Of a stretch of DNA of 64,000 bases, positions 49,364-60,338 are shown one piece after another (within the stretch, counting starts at the first letter, position 1; every line of letters starts with the position of its first letter). This DNA is from Penicillus capitatus (taxonomy: Eukaryota > Chlorophyta), in NCBI GenBank assembly GCA_965649825.1, contig OZ287707.1, positions 682,001 through 746,000 of the forward strand. Direction: 5' to 3'. The position numbers and the translations under genes were made by a program. The notes below the pieces were generated by a model that was given only the letters and a program-made list of their open reading frames with translations, did no database searches and had not been told where the DNA came from.

Positions 49364-50797
49364 ATGGTCTCGAAGGCGCTGAAATTTCTGACGTCTCTTC
49401 GCGAAGAGCGTCCAGATTTGGCATCCGCTCTGGACGAGCTCTGTGTTCTGTACGAAGGGAAGCTCTGGCATCAGTTGTCCCTTAAACTCGAAAACGTGGT
49501 TGACGATGCAGGCTTCCAAATTGGCGACACTTTGATCAGCCTCTATCGGCATTTCGTATCAGAATTCGGCGGAAAACTGAATCCGCTGAAATTCGTGCAG
49601 TTCGCTGTGCGAGTTTCGGAGCGCATCGATAACATCGATGAACGCATGGAGTTTCTCGTGGACGTGCAGGACCACCTGAAGCAAGAGAGCCATGTGACGC
49701 GTCTCACTGCGTTAATCGAACCGTCTCTCTACGTCCAAATGGCACTCTTGCAAGACAAACTCATCAAAGGCGAGACAGAACAGTGCAAACGGGCCCTGTC
49801 AGAAGCCAAAGAGACCTTAGAGAGTCTTTCGAATGTTCGTGCACTGATAGAGGGCGGTTGGGATGAGAATGGCAAACCTAGGTGGATCCAGTTGTCAGTG
49901 CAAAGGTCTATCATGCCAACTGTCAACTGCATCGTTTGATGAAGCACCATGGAGAGTTCTACAAGGATGCTTTGATGTATCTGGCGTTCACCGCCTCCGA
50001 CAGCATCGAGCCCAGTACAAGAGAAGTACATACACCTTTGTATAGGGTTTATGCTTCCGCAGAGATGCGTTCCAGGCATTGGCTGTGGATATCGCTCTTG
50101 CTGCATTGCTGGCCGACGATGTTTACAACTTTGGAGAGCTTCTACTGCACCCGATTGTAGTTTTGGGATCCCATTCATTCTGTTTCATTGCGCGAGAGGT
50201 AACTGTGTTAGGTCAATTTGCCAGCCACCTCCCAACACAAATGGCTACACGAGATTCTTGAAGTCTTCAACCGTGGCGACATAAAGAGATTCGAAGCGAT
50301 GTGCAAAGCCCACGCAGCAGACATCGAGAAGTTTCCGGAATTGGTCGATAAATTCAATCACGTCCGACAGAAAATCACCATCATGTGTCTCCTCGATCTC
50401 ATCTTTCAGTGCGTTCTCGCCTGTCGACTGTGTTTCCATCAACCATCCTGTCTCCCAGTTTGCCGGCTGATGAGCGTCGCATCCCCCTTAAAGTCATCGG
50501 AGAACAGACGAATTTGGACAACGACGGGGTCGAATTTTTGCTGATGCGAGCTTTGTCATTGCATTTGATCGAAGGAACCATCGATCAGGTTGACGAGTTC
50601 GTGCAGGTTTGCTGCTATGCCAGACTCACTGTTGTACAACGGATCGATGTGCTCTGCAGATAACATGGGTCCATCCGCGTGTTCTGACCCAGCCCGAACT
50701 ATCCAATCTTCACGATCAAATGAAATCGTGGATCTCGAAAGTTGGAGCCGTTAATCTGGAACTAGAGCAAGAAACGGTTGGTGCAGTGGAAGCTTGA
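49364..50797 (+). CDS. PSMD13: 26S proteasome lid subunit Rpn9/PSMD13
   Basis: N-terminal helical repeats (LREERPDLASALDELCVLYE then GKLWHQLSLKLENVV), VYHANCQLHRLMKHHGEFYK and ALMYLAFTASDSI are followed by FAVDIALAALLADDVYNFGE then LLLHPIV. The PCI domain reads WLHEILEVFNRGDIKRFEAM ... DERRIPLKVIGEQTNLDNDG then VEFLLMRALSLHLIEGTIDQ, and the end is LHDQMKSWISKVGAVNLELE. Length about 390 residues, normal for PSMD13. It is part of the proteasome regulatory particle. The last 36 bp (50762-50797) are duplicated at 63117-63152 next to the second methyltransferase. Confidence 0.95.
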
Positions 50798-51726
50798 AAA
50801 TCAAGCGACGTTCATTCAGCACGTTTTAATTTGGTTCGTTCTTTATGAAAAGCCGAGAAGCGGCGGGTGCTTCAGATGTTCCGCGTCGTGCGGCAGCGTA
50901 CCGTACAGCCAATGTGGCAAAGGAACCTTTCAAGCAATCCATGGAGCGCTGGTATTCGGACTTCGCGCAAGGGTACGACAGCGACGGACGTCACAAACGC
51001 ATCGCCGAGCACCTAATCGAGAAACTCGACGTTCGAGAAGGCGATCGAATCCTGGACATCGCCACCGGTACAGGCCTGGCAGGATTCGCTGCACTGCGGA
51101 AGGCGGGGCAAAGCGGATCGCTGGTGGCCGTCGACATCTCGCCGGAGATGCTAGAAGTGGCCGCGCGCGATGCCGAATCGGAGGGGTTGCAGAATGCGGA
51201 GTTCGTCCTCTGCGATGCGCAGTACCTCGATCTGCCGGAGGAGAGCTTCGACGACCTGATCTGTTCCTCGGCAATAGACCTTTTTCCAGATGCTGAGTGG
51301 ACGTTACGGTACTGGAAGGGATTCTTGGTATCTGGTGGCCGTTTAGCTGTCCACTGTTTTCATGAAAACTCCTTTGTCGCCGGAAAACTGATTCAGACGG
51401 TGGCGGCAGAGCGCGGGGTGGAGCTCGTTTTGAGGGAACCTACAGGTACAGCTGAAAAATGTCGCAGATTGCTGGAGAATGCTGGCTACGATTCCATCGC
51501 GATCGACGAGGTTACAGGAGGAAAATACCAAACATTAGAGAGATTCATGACGCTGTGGGAAACAATGATCGACCACCCGAAGGTGCAGCTGCCGACTCGG
51601 ATTCCGGACGCTGCCGATCTCGATGCCATGAGAGAGCGCTACCGCGAAATGGTGAAGGGCCTCGAAACGGAGGAGGGAATCTGGGACGAGGACATGATCA
51701 TGTACGTCTACGCTCGCAAGCCGTGA
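50762..51726 (+). repeat. Source unit of a segmental duplication (PSMD13 tail + methyltransferase)
   Basis: Matches 63117-64000. Similarity begins at CTAGAG in the last codons of PSMD13, runs through the 47-bp intergenic gap (GCTTGAAAATCAAGCGACG and on, nearly identical) and continues along the methyltransferase to the window end. The copy beside PSMD13 is the parent. Confidence 0.9.
50845..51726 (+). CDS. Class I SAM-dependent methyltransferase (UbiE/COQ5-like), copy 1
   Basis: An intronless ORF of 293 residues, GC-richer than its neighbours. The motif I glycine loop is ILDIATGTGLAGFAALRKAG. Acidic motif LVAVDISPEMLEVAARDAES follows, then AEFVLCDAQYLDLPEESFDD (motif II area) and YWKGFLVSGGRLAVHCFHEN. 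The C-terminal part (RFMTLWETMIDHPKVQLPTR) probably forms the substrate lid. Substrate unknown. No targeting signal is evident. It starts 47 bp after the PSMD13 stop. Composition and lack of introns fit acquisition from bacteria or retroposition; neither is proven. A second copy lies at 63200. Confidence 0.9.
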   Translation: MKSREAAGASDVPRRAAAYRTANVAKEPFKQSMERWYSDFAQGYDSDGRHKRIAEHLIEKLDVREGDRILDIATGTGLAGFAALRKAGQSGSLVAVDISPEMLEVAARDAESEGLQNAEFVLCDAQYLDLPEESFDDLICSSAIDLFPDAEWTLRYWKGFLVSGGRLAVHCFHENSFVAGKLIQTVAAERGVELVLREPTGTAEKCRRLLENAGYDSIAIDEVTGGKYQTLERFMTLWETMIDHPKVQLPTRIPDAADLDAMRERYREMVKGLETEEGIWDEDMIMYVYARKP

Positions 51727-52001
51727 CGAGCACTATCGTAACGGCATTACACAAAGCTGTTTTTGCACCTCATGTTGCTAGAACCGCACGGGGATGCGCG
51801 ACGTGATGGCCGTCGGCATCCATCAAAGGACATAGTAGAAACAGGGCAGACTGGCACGGTGTCATGCTTCGGCTTGATGGGACACACCGAGCACAGCGCC
51901 GACAAAGTACATGCAGAACAAAAATGAAAAGTCAGTGCGAGTTAGCACTTTCAAAACTGGTTAACGAAGCAACAGCCGCAGACGTCTCCAGGAAGGCGGC
52001 C

Positions 52002-52476
52002 TCATGCGTTCACCTTCTTCTTCAGGTAGGGATCGCCGCCCGCCAGATCGAACTGGGGCGTGTACGTGTGTCTCCCAAACTCCTTCTCTGCCTCTCTGGC
52101 CATCTCGTTCAGGTGCGCCGAGGAGAACTTTCTCCACCTGCCACGCATGACTCAGCCGACGCGATCGACCGACGCACGTCGCCTCACCACTTGTCTCGTC
52201 TGAACAGCGTCTCGGTGGCCTTGTGGGTCGGCGACACATCGCTCTCCTGCACGAACGCACATTCAGGCGATCCCTCGAAAGGAGCTGTGTGCCGCACGGT
52301 GTCGTCCGAGTCGCCGGACTCGATGTGCGAGGCGTCTCTCCCGTCCGAGAACGCTTCCTGCAGCTTCTGGATTACAAAAACGCTGGGCGCCGACTTGCGC
52401 GACAGCTCAGGGCGCCCTAGACAGCTCTATTCGCTCTCCGCCGCCCGCGCGCTGCCGCACCTGTGGGCAGAGCCAT
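52002..52476 (-). CDS. Unrecognised small GC-rich gene
   Basis: Not recognised. Three exons join cleanly: MALPTG|RPELSRKSAPSVFV (44-nt GT-AG intron), then VIQKLQEAFSDGRDASHIES, TAPFEGSPECAFVQESDV and RRDKWW|RKFSSAHLNEM (second intron near 52188), ending FDLAGGDPYLKKKVNA. About 135 residues, acidic then basic, no membrane helix. Both exons and introns are GC-rich, unlike the rest of the window. The clean exon structure supports a real gene. Confidence 0.55.
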
Positions 52477-52940
52477 GGTCCTTCCCTCGACGGACTTTCG
52501 CTTGGCTATCTGCGCGCCCTTCTCCAACGACCTAACAACACTACAGCCTCAGCGCCCCGCGCCAGCCGAAGACCGAGGCGCGGTACATGATTTCTTCGCG
52601 CAGTTCTTCCGGCAACCCTACAGGCCACACGCGTCGAGCGGGCGAATTGGCGACCGCGGCGTACCCAGCTGCGGCTTCATTGGTTCAGAATCCCATCCTG
52701 GCAACAAACTTCCCATCGTCGAACAGAATGTGTTGTATGGAACAAGACAAACGTAGATAGAAACACAACAATGCGGAACACGTATTCAGTCCAGAGAATG
52801 CGCCTGAAGATATTGTTTATACGGTTGTATACGGTAACTGAGTCTGTCGCGCCGCATTTCCAACACAGGAGATCGAAGAAGGGAAAAGCTCTAGAATCGT
52901 GAGTTCGGGTCATAGAAGAAAAACTCAAACAACAGTACGA
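52477..52940. other. Intergenic region
   Basis: About 460 bp, GC-rich to about 52680 and then AT-richer. No recognised feature. Confidence 0.4.
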
Positions 52941-53371
52941 TTAAGGGACGTGGAGTGAAAACAGATCCCGAAGTACAATGCGTGCATTTCCTAGGGCCCC
53001 GCAAAATCCATCCTGCATAAAAGAAAGAGAGAGTTTGTTCGAGGTCACCATGTCGACGAGCGAAGCTATCGGCGAAGGAAGAAGCAAGTGTGATGTCACA
53101 ATGTGCATGTCAGTGGGTTGAACTGCCATGCGCATCAAGCAAAACTTTTGAATGCCATCGTAACCGGGTAACGAAAATCCTCCTTCTGAACGATCGAGTT
53201 TTGAAAACTAAGTTTACGCAGTGATGCCGAGAAATCTTCTCCTCCAAGACATTTTGATGAAGGAGAACGGTGCGTAAGAAGAGTATGCATCGGCATAGCT
53301 TCTGGCACTATAGCACTATCAATCAGGATGGGAGCGTCGACGATACGCGAGGTCTCCGAAGAGGCGGTCAT
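52941..53371 (-). CDS. Unrecognised small two-exon protein
   Basis: Not recognised. Exon 1 (MTASSETSRIVDAPILIDSA ... SASLRKLSFQNSIVQKEDF) joins over a 50-nt GT-AG intron to QPTDMHIVTSHLLLPSPIAS then LVDMVTSNKLSLSFMQDGF, ending IVLRDLFSLHVP. Without splicing the two parts meet at an overlapping TGATG, so splicing is preferred. About 126 residues, no membrane helix or signal peptide. Confidence 0.45.
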
Positions 53372-54097
53372 GGTACAGCTATATGCTGTTATTCCACGGA
53401 TCCAGCATGGCTGAATCAGTTTCGTCGGCTTGAGGCGATTGAATCTTAGCTTTACATTTAAGTAACACCGTCATCGATTTTCCGATTTTTATACGACGAC
53501 ATGGTCAAGGGCATCGTCGCATGTGACTGGAAGCATGCGGCATCTTCGATCGTATATGTTTTGCACGAATGTGCGTTACACTTGAATTGGGGCGGTACTC
53601 GATTTTACCGTTCACGAAGACGGATTCGATCACATCTCAGAGCGATCGGGGTGAATCTGGAGCACAATTCGCTACGGAGTTTGGCCAAGTCGACGTTTAG
53701 ATTTAAACTGTTGACGGTAGCTCTTTACACACTTATGGTCCTCTACGAAATCGCCGCGATTTATATCCTGTCCGTTTAGGAGTACATTTGTGGATAGGCT
53801 ACAGAAATGCATGATATCAGCGAATAGAGAAGAATAGAGGACGAACGTGGCCCTTTTAAAGCACGTTCTTGAGTCATAAAAAGGCCACATAGAAGAAGGG
53901 GATACGGATGCTGTCCCATAGCACCTTGCTACAGTGATGCAAACCCACTAACACAACAGCTACACAGGCAAGATGATTATATCTACCGACACAACAATCG
54001 TACGCTCTCAAAAATCACAGTCCTGCATTCCTATTCCATCTGTGGTGAATTTGTATATCAACCGGACAAATCAATATCGTACAGAAAAAGCATCCCC
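53372..54097. other. Intergenic region with one doubtful ORF
   Basis: About 725 bp. A plus-strand ORF at 53501-53779 ends in a hydrophobic helix (FKLLTVALYTLMVLYEIAAI) but has no family signal and no exon support. Otherwise nothing recognised. Confidence 0.4.
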
Positions 54098-56085
54098 CTA
54101 TTTTGTATCTAAACAAGTAGATTCACTGGTCTCTTGCCCAACGAAAGAGTGCGTTTCGCATAGATTGGCCTGATAGAGCAAATAAGTCTCTTTATTAAGA
54201 CGGTGCATCCCATGGAAGACATAGATCAACGAATAGATCGGAATCCACGGAATACATCGAATGAATGCTGCAGTCCTTGTCGAGAGAGCCAGATGCACAT
54301 ACGACACCACAGTCACAGGAGATAAGAGGTTGCAATGGTAGATTAAAGATGAATGACTGGAAGATCACCGGCAGAGGCATAACGGACAACTCCACGAGAG
54401 TAAATCCACCTGATCGATCGGAGACGGATCTCCTACAGAGAGACAATGAGCGGAACACACCTATCGATAGCATCCATAGCCAGAGAGGCCAATCGTATTC
54501 GATCGAGAGTCTTTCGAAGATGCTCACAGCGATGAGCAACACGAGACGCAACGTCAGAGAGCGAAGGTTGTTGGATGGGACATCGCTGGGGCAGGGCAAT
54601 CTCTCCACCCTCACGCATCTGCAACGATACAGTCGACGTTCTTTATCCGTTGGTGGAGAAGAATCCGAACCTGTTTCAGATGGACGCCAAAGGAATAACG
54701 GCGTGGACGCACTGAACGATAAAGGAAAGCATAGGGAGCAAGGCATGGATATCGAAGAACAAAGCAAAGAGAGTACCAAGAGTTCCCATAACCAATGTCG
54801 CTGTCAAAGGGGTTTCTGTTGCTCGATACACCGATGCCTAAATATCTGTCCCACTCTGAATACGGAAAGGCTTGCACTTACAAGCTGATGTCACAGAGAA
54901 CCGTTTTCTCCTAAAACCTTAGCAAACGACTGGCATCACATAACATGATGAACACTGTCGTCGACATGACGCACATAGAACAGAACGAAACAGTACGACC
55001 TGCACAGTTCCATTTCAGCCGAATGAAGGCGGAAGAAAAGGACGTGTCAACATCGATGGCTTATACCTATCCATTTCATCGATCCTATCGAACACAGTTT
55101 GTCTAGAGTGTGCCCACGAAACGATGCCGATGAATGCCGTTGCTAAGAGGCTATACAGAATGATGCAGACGACAAGGCAGACAACGATTGCTATGGGCAG
55201 ATTTCTAGATGGATTCTGTGCATCTTCAGCGACACTTGCGAGGGAGTCAAATCCGAGGTAGGCATAGTAGAGAAGAGAGACTCCACGACATATCGTCGTC
55301 ACCTTGGCGTCCTTCGGAAAGAAAAGCATGTAGTTTTGGACGTCCACATTGGGAATGGCGGCCACAAAGATGAGACGATGACCGTTGTTATACTGATTGC
55401 TATGGTGATGCCAGTTACCGTAAAGATGCTCGAACGCCATATGCCAGCAGAAGGGTCGACATCGCTGTGAATGCAGCTCTGAGGTCATCGATCGCCACTT
55501 CGTCCGTATGATTGAATCAGATGACCAGAGTTTCGTGATCAATGCCTAAGGACGTCGAGATATAACCAGTGAATCCCTTCATCATTGCTCCATGAAAGAC
55601 GACGTATGCAAACAGAAAACTGCTGGCGACTGACCTAAAACGCGGCACCATCATGTGTGTATTGAGGGAGGTCGAAACCAGCCAGGGAATTCGCCGAACA
55701 CAAGATCGATGTACATACAGCACGAACCAGCGATCGGCACATCTGCTGCAAATTGTGCATAAACGAGAGAGCAGAAGAGGGCGGCGATGCCAGCCAATCC
55801 ATAAGAGAGGATGATGGCAGGTTCTGTCTTCACATGCCACCTCTCATGTCACGACGAAAAGGCCAGAGCCGATCACGGATCCCAATCCAAACATGACTTA
55901 GGTCGGCATCCAATACGCAACGAACGGTCGGCGTTCGAGACGTCCATAGGGCGACGTCTTACCACATCCAATGGACCGAGTAATCGTTTGAGCTTCGTCG
56001 ATAGTGAGGCTTTGGCAACCATGTCATCGACGGAGGCACAGCGAAAAGCTTTATCGCGAAAAGTCGCCCAGAAATTTGAAATCAT
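54098..56085 (-). CDS. Cationic amino-acid transporter (SLC7/CAT-like, APC superfamily)
   Basis: The N-terminus reads STKLKRLLGPLDVVRRRPMD, then helix 1 LGSVIGSGLFVVT, then TEPAIILSYGLAGIAALFCS and VYAQFAADVPIAGSCCMYID then LVFGEFPGW. These match helices 2-3 of CAT proteins (CYAEFAxRVPxxGSxYxYxYVxxGE). Further on are VSLLYYAYLGFDSLASVAED then AQNPSRNLPIAIVVCLVVCI, the conserved helix 8 consensus. The C-terminal helices end LIYVFHGMHRLNKE, like the YFGYGIxHS end of CATs. Likely plasma-membrane uptake of arginine or lysine. Exons in the 54200-55000 part are only roughly joined. Confidence 0.85.
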
Positions 56086-56452
56086 CGTGTCGGGTTGCCA
56101 CGGGGAGGATCAAATCGGCGACGCCTGAGGTGCCGTGCGGACGAAGTCGGTCAAGAAATCGACCTTCTCGGAGGCAATTTCGATGCGTTTCTTGTGTCTT
56201 GTATACTTTGTCGTGCGATTGGGACCCTTTGGAATAAATGGATCTTCGTATGCTTCGACTGTATTTTCGTCTAACATACGCGACTTGTAAGGACATCACT
56301 CGTCGTAGTCCTATAACAAACAGCGCTATCCTTGCGCTTGCGGCGATGACGCGACGGATGAGGCCGAGCTGACGTGCGACTATTGCCATCAAAGCTGCAC
56401 TCAACGTCCTGTCGAGGTCTGCGGATCGCTGCGATCCCTGATGTCAGAGTCA

Positions 56453-56540
56453 CATCAGGTGAGTCAACTTACACCGCGAACGTGAAGCGGAAATTCGCAT
56501 GGTCGCGATAGATGTCCGACCATGGACCGTGAGTTGCGCC
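56453..56540. repeat. Direct repeat, copy 1
   Basis: Begins CATCAGGTGAGTCAACTTAC and ends GGACCGTGAGTTGCGCCG. A diverged second copy lies 405 bp downstream at 56858-56947. Several differences, so not a recent duplication. Confidence 0.75.
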
Positions 56541-56548
56541 GCTGACGG

Positions 56549-56726
56549 GAATCGTCTGTCCGGGCCAGCGATCGACTCGTCTGCCAACGCAGCGACCGAA
56601 TCGTCTGTCCGAGTCAGCGATCGTTTCGTCTGCTCAACGCCACGACCGAATCGTCTGCCGGATCAGCGATCGTTTCGTCTGCAAATGCAGCGACCGAATC
56701 GTCTGTCCGAGTCAGCGATTTCCTCG
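56549..56726. repeat. 49-bp tandem array (about 3.5 units)
   Basis: Units start at 56566, 56615 and 56664, each beginning CAGCGATCG and containing GACCGAATCGTCTG. The period is exactly 49 bp in all three full units, followed by a partial unit. 49 is not a multiple of three, which argues against coding use. Confidence 0.85.
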
Positions 56727-56857
56727 TCCGCGGGCGCACGATGTACTACCGCAGAATACTGAGCTTCGCCTGTGGCGAGCCGTATTCTTAATTTTTGACG
56801 GCGCTTTGCGCCTTACCCCTAACCCTGTCAATCTAAAGCGGAAGTTTGGCAACTGTC

Positions 56858-56947
56858 CCATCAGGTGAGTCACCTTACACGGCGAACATGAAGAGGAAGT
56901 TCACGTCGTCGCCATAAGTGTTCTGCTGCGGACCGTGAGTTGCGCGG
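56858..56947. repeat. Direct repeat, copy 2
   Basis: Begins CATCAGGTGAGTCACCTTAC and contains GGACCGTGAGTTGCGCGG. Partner of 56453-56540. Confidence 0.75.
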
Positions 56948-57058
56948 ACTGTTCTGGCGGCGTGCAATCTTGTGTCTTCTGTTTTTGACCTACGAATCAG
57001 AAAGCATACAACAGCACCATTCCAAATACTGTCATTGTGAAGAAAAAAGACTGCGGAT

Positions 57059-57952
57059 ATGTCTTTCAGGGGCGGCAGATATCAAAGACAGATCGTTCTG
57101 TCGGTAGAACGATCCGGCACAACAAGGGAGGCACCGCCATCGACAGATCAAAGTCGATTGACACATCCGTCCAGAGATCAAAGCCGACAAGCGCCTCCGT
57201 CGACAGATCGAAGCCGATTGGCACATCCGTCGACAGATCGAAGCCGATTGGCACATCCGTCCAGAGATCAAAGTCGATTGACACATCCGTCGACAGATCG
57301 AAGCCGATTGGCACATCCGTCCAGAGATCGAAGTCGAAGTCGAAGTCGAAGTCGAAGTCGAGATGCTCCATTGTTAAATTACAGATCCGGAGAAGAAGAG
57401 GCTTCAAACGGAGAAGAAGGAGTGATCCGGCTTGTCTGCTGGAAAGGAAAAACTCCAATCGAGTCCAAAGCCGTAGCTTCGGTCTGCAGGGGTATTAACT
57501 ATGCCGCTTCTCGTTGTTGTTTCGGCAAGTCTGGCAACGTTTCGTAAGTTCATCAAGCATGTACTGGTATTGCTGACATAGTGCTTCTAGGGACTCTTAC
57601 GATCTCTTCCCTGGCATTGAAATGTTTGGCTTCGAACGCCGATTCTTATCGGAGAACGAGATCGTCTACAAGCACACAGCGACGCGTGACGTGTTTACGT
57701 TCTTGTCCGAAGATTTTGCCTCGGACCATAAAGCGGTGGAGTTTCAGCCAATTACTCATGGTGATCTGTGGAGGTTCCTCCCGGAGCCTCTCAAGGTATG
57801 CTCTTCTATTTCCCTCGTCTTTTCAAGCACTGTCTGTGACATAGACGGGCCATGTGCTCTTCGAACGATCGCAAGTGAAGAACCTCGCTGCGATCATCAT
57901 ACGTTGCTTGACGGAGTGCTACGAGGAACTTCATTCGACGTATCTATTGTGA
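57059..57952 (+). CDS. RS-repeat protein of unknown family
   Basis: Not recognised as a whole. Residues about 25-105 are seven 10-residue repeats (HPSTDRSRLA alternating with HPSRDQSRLT), ending in an RS run (RDRSRSRSRSRSRD). The rest was joined over GT-AG introns: VIRLVCWKGKTPIESKAVAS, GNVS|DSYDLFPGIEMFGFER, TRDVFTFLSEDFASDHKAVE, PLK|TGHVLFERSQVKNLAA and ending YEELHSTYLL. The open joins in this one frame choose it over the other open frames of the repeat. RS repeats suggest a nuclear RNA-processing protein. A poly(A)-like AATAAA lies at 58002. The start may be further upstream. Confidence 0.55.
57131..57360 (+). repeat. 30-bp minisatellite plus 6-bp satellite
   Basis: About seven 30-bp units (CACATCCGTCGACAGATCGA and on) in which GTCGACAGATCG and GTCCAGAGATCA versions tend to alternate, followed by five to six AAGTCG units. 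Because 30 is a multiple of three and the unit lacks stops, several frames on both strands stay open. Confidence 0.9.
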
Positions 57953-58042
57953 GCTATAACATGCGAGAACGCGAGCCTATTTGCCGAATGAGATAGACCT
58001 TAATAAAGAACATTCGTGTAAGGCTCAACTAAAAAATTCAGT

Positions 58043-59000
58043 GTGCTTTTAAATCTCTGGCAACAAACTTCCTCAGGCATCGCCAACTTGCTTCGACACA
58101 CATCACCGCTACGCGCCGCCAAGCCATTTTCGACAATAGCTGCTAGAAGTGGAGGCGGGAAAACGCTTCGTGTAGGACCTGAGGCAGCTGCAGCGGGTAA
58201 GATTTTGAAACGAGGGAGACGAACGGTGATTTCGTCCCGTGGTTCAGACTCGCGCTGCCTCGTGCGAAAAGAGCGACTTCAAGAATGCCGTTCTTCGTAT
58301 AGACGTGACGCTTGGTCGACGTCATGCCGACAGCGCCGTCCATGAAACCCTCACCGCATTCCACAGACGCCTCGCGTGTGTACTCTTTCTGTAGCATATG
58401 GCCACGACAGTGCCCTATGGTCGATCCACATGCTCGGACAAGTGACCAGCAGCGATGACACGATTGCATAACAGTACTTGACGCAGCGCATCACCCAGTG
58501 TTCGCCTGACGAATACCGTCTTGGAGCATTGGATGCTTTGTTGAAGTGATTGCCCAGGATGAAGCGTGATTCGAAGTTGCATCCTGTTCTTGCTGGATTG
58601 ATGGATCGATTCGCTGACTACGCACAGAAGAACGCAGGCACAGCGAAGGATGCAGACGCATTATATCGACTCGAAGAAACATGTACAGCAGTAAGCGATC
58701 TTGCAAAGCATGAAAGATATTAAAAGGTAAATCGTTAAGGGTTCTGAAGGCCCGTGTAGACATGCATGCCTCAGATGTCCTTCACATGTATGCGGCAATG
58801 TTAAGCGTTACGGCCAATGTTTGTTCAGGTCGACCTTATTTCATGAATGGCTTGCTGACAACCTGTTCAGTGTTGGGTTTGTTCGTCGCACATTGAAGAT
58901 ATTCCTGTTTTGCACGAGCCAATTGTGTATGACCAGCTGGAAGAAAACTCAGTATCGCATTTGTTCTACCAAAGCCATTGAGTCGTTATAATGCTGTGAA
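58043..59000 (+). CDS. Possible multi-exon gene, unrecognised
   Basis: Short open pieces in plausible order: TSPLRAAKPFSTIAARSGGG (mitochondrial-presequence-like), DSRCLVRKERLQECRSSAVH then ETLTAFHRRL, YLTQRITQCSPDEYRLGALD, KRDSKLHPVLAGLMDRFADY and VLKARVDMHASDVLHMYAAM. The helical, Leu/Ala-rich pieces resemble helical-repeat mitochondrial RNA-binding proteins, but exon joins are not resolved and no family is recognised. Ends are approximate. Confidence 0.3.
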
Positions 59001-60338
59001 GTAGCTGACTCTGGATAGCTATCTCAAACTCATGTGCCTTCTTCGTCCGAAGGAAATGAGACACAGGCTGTGTTTTGCTGCAGTGGCTCGGAAATGAACG
59101 ATGATCATTGCAATATCTGCCTGCAGGCACGGAAGATCAAGGAAGTCATTCTTGATGGCGGAATGATCTCTATTGATGCAACTGAAAAGCTGTCTTTTCA
59201 CGGATGCTTTCAATTTCTGAAGATTCTTGTCCGTCTGCCGTGCCGCTCGTGCCTTCTTCACGCATTGCAATGCAAAGCACCTATGGAAAAAGAGATCCTC
59301 ATACATACGCAGCATAATGTCATCATCAGAAACGTACCTACGATTCTCCTGTCACACTGCTGGGACGCTACGATCCTGAACGGTCACAGTAATCCGTCGA
59401 TCTTCTGATCGTATTCTCGAAGTCGTTGGGCAAAAGTCACTGGTAACGATCATATCTTAATGTGGTTGTTCTGCTTTTACTTGCTACACTGACGAGACAA
59501 CATTTGAGTGAGATGCCAGCACAGGGAAAATTTCTGCAAGCTTTTTAGGACAAGACCATGTCGTAAACAGACAACCTGCCACAAGGGTCGTCAACTTTCT
59601 AAAAGCACACGGACAAAATGCGCCCGAGAATGAGAAGACATTGAAAACATGGTCCTTAACTTTACCTTACAGGCTACCTTTTCTGAATGTGGTCCTTGGA
59701 CGTTGAATTGGAAAGAGAAAATCAATATGTCCTCCACAGCACAAGTGTCAAGAATGCAACGTAAAAGAGACGTAGTAGACGTCCTTGAACGCATGCAAAA
59801 CTGTCAGCTCGCTGAATCACAGAACAGCGATCTGCAACGTTCTCGCCTGATAGATTACTCCTCCCCGTGTCAAAGAAACGATCTCACCATGTAAACCAAC
59901 AAGTTAAACTATTCGTTGGCCGATCGGTCACACTTTCTCACTCTTTCTACCTAATATCGTGCCGCGCATGCTCCTTATCTGCTGCTTATGTCCTAGGTGA
60001 AGGCTGAAGAGTTCATGGCAGGATGTCAAGCACGTCACCTCAAGTGTGGTATGGCAATATGAGATTTGAATGCGTCGCGGGCTCCGCCGCGCGCTATCTG
60101 TCTTTTCGAACATGGTTGGAAGGTTCCTCGCACGGGGCTAGCTTTATATGAAAGGCCGTCCGCTTCGTCCCCTCATAAAAGCTCATGGTTCATGGCTGCT
60201 TCCTCGAGCGAAATCTCTTCGTATTACTTGGAGGAGTCGTCCACCGGAAGTCTCACACAAACGACCGTCTCGAACGTTGGCCGCATGAGACAAAACTCCT
60301 GTAGGCGTTCAGGTAAAAGGTGCCGCTATACTGGCAAA
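59001..60338. other. Unresolved region
   Basis: About 1.3 kb with short ORFs on both strands (for example a minus-strand piece near 59019-59315 and a plus-strand piece at 59649-59894) that I cannot connect to a gene model. No RNA gene or repeat recognised. Confidence 0.35.

Noticed and set aside
53128-53140. Overlapping TGATG between two minus-strand ORFs, like bacterial translational coupling.
   Set aside because: A 50-nt GT-AG intron joins the two frames; eukaryotic context makes coupling unlikely.
56810-56830. ACCCCTAACCCTG resembles a telomere repeat unit.
   Set aside because: Only about one and a half units, no array, and flanked by unrelated DNA; chance or ancient remnant.
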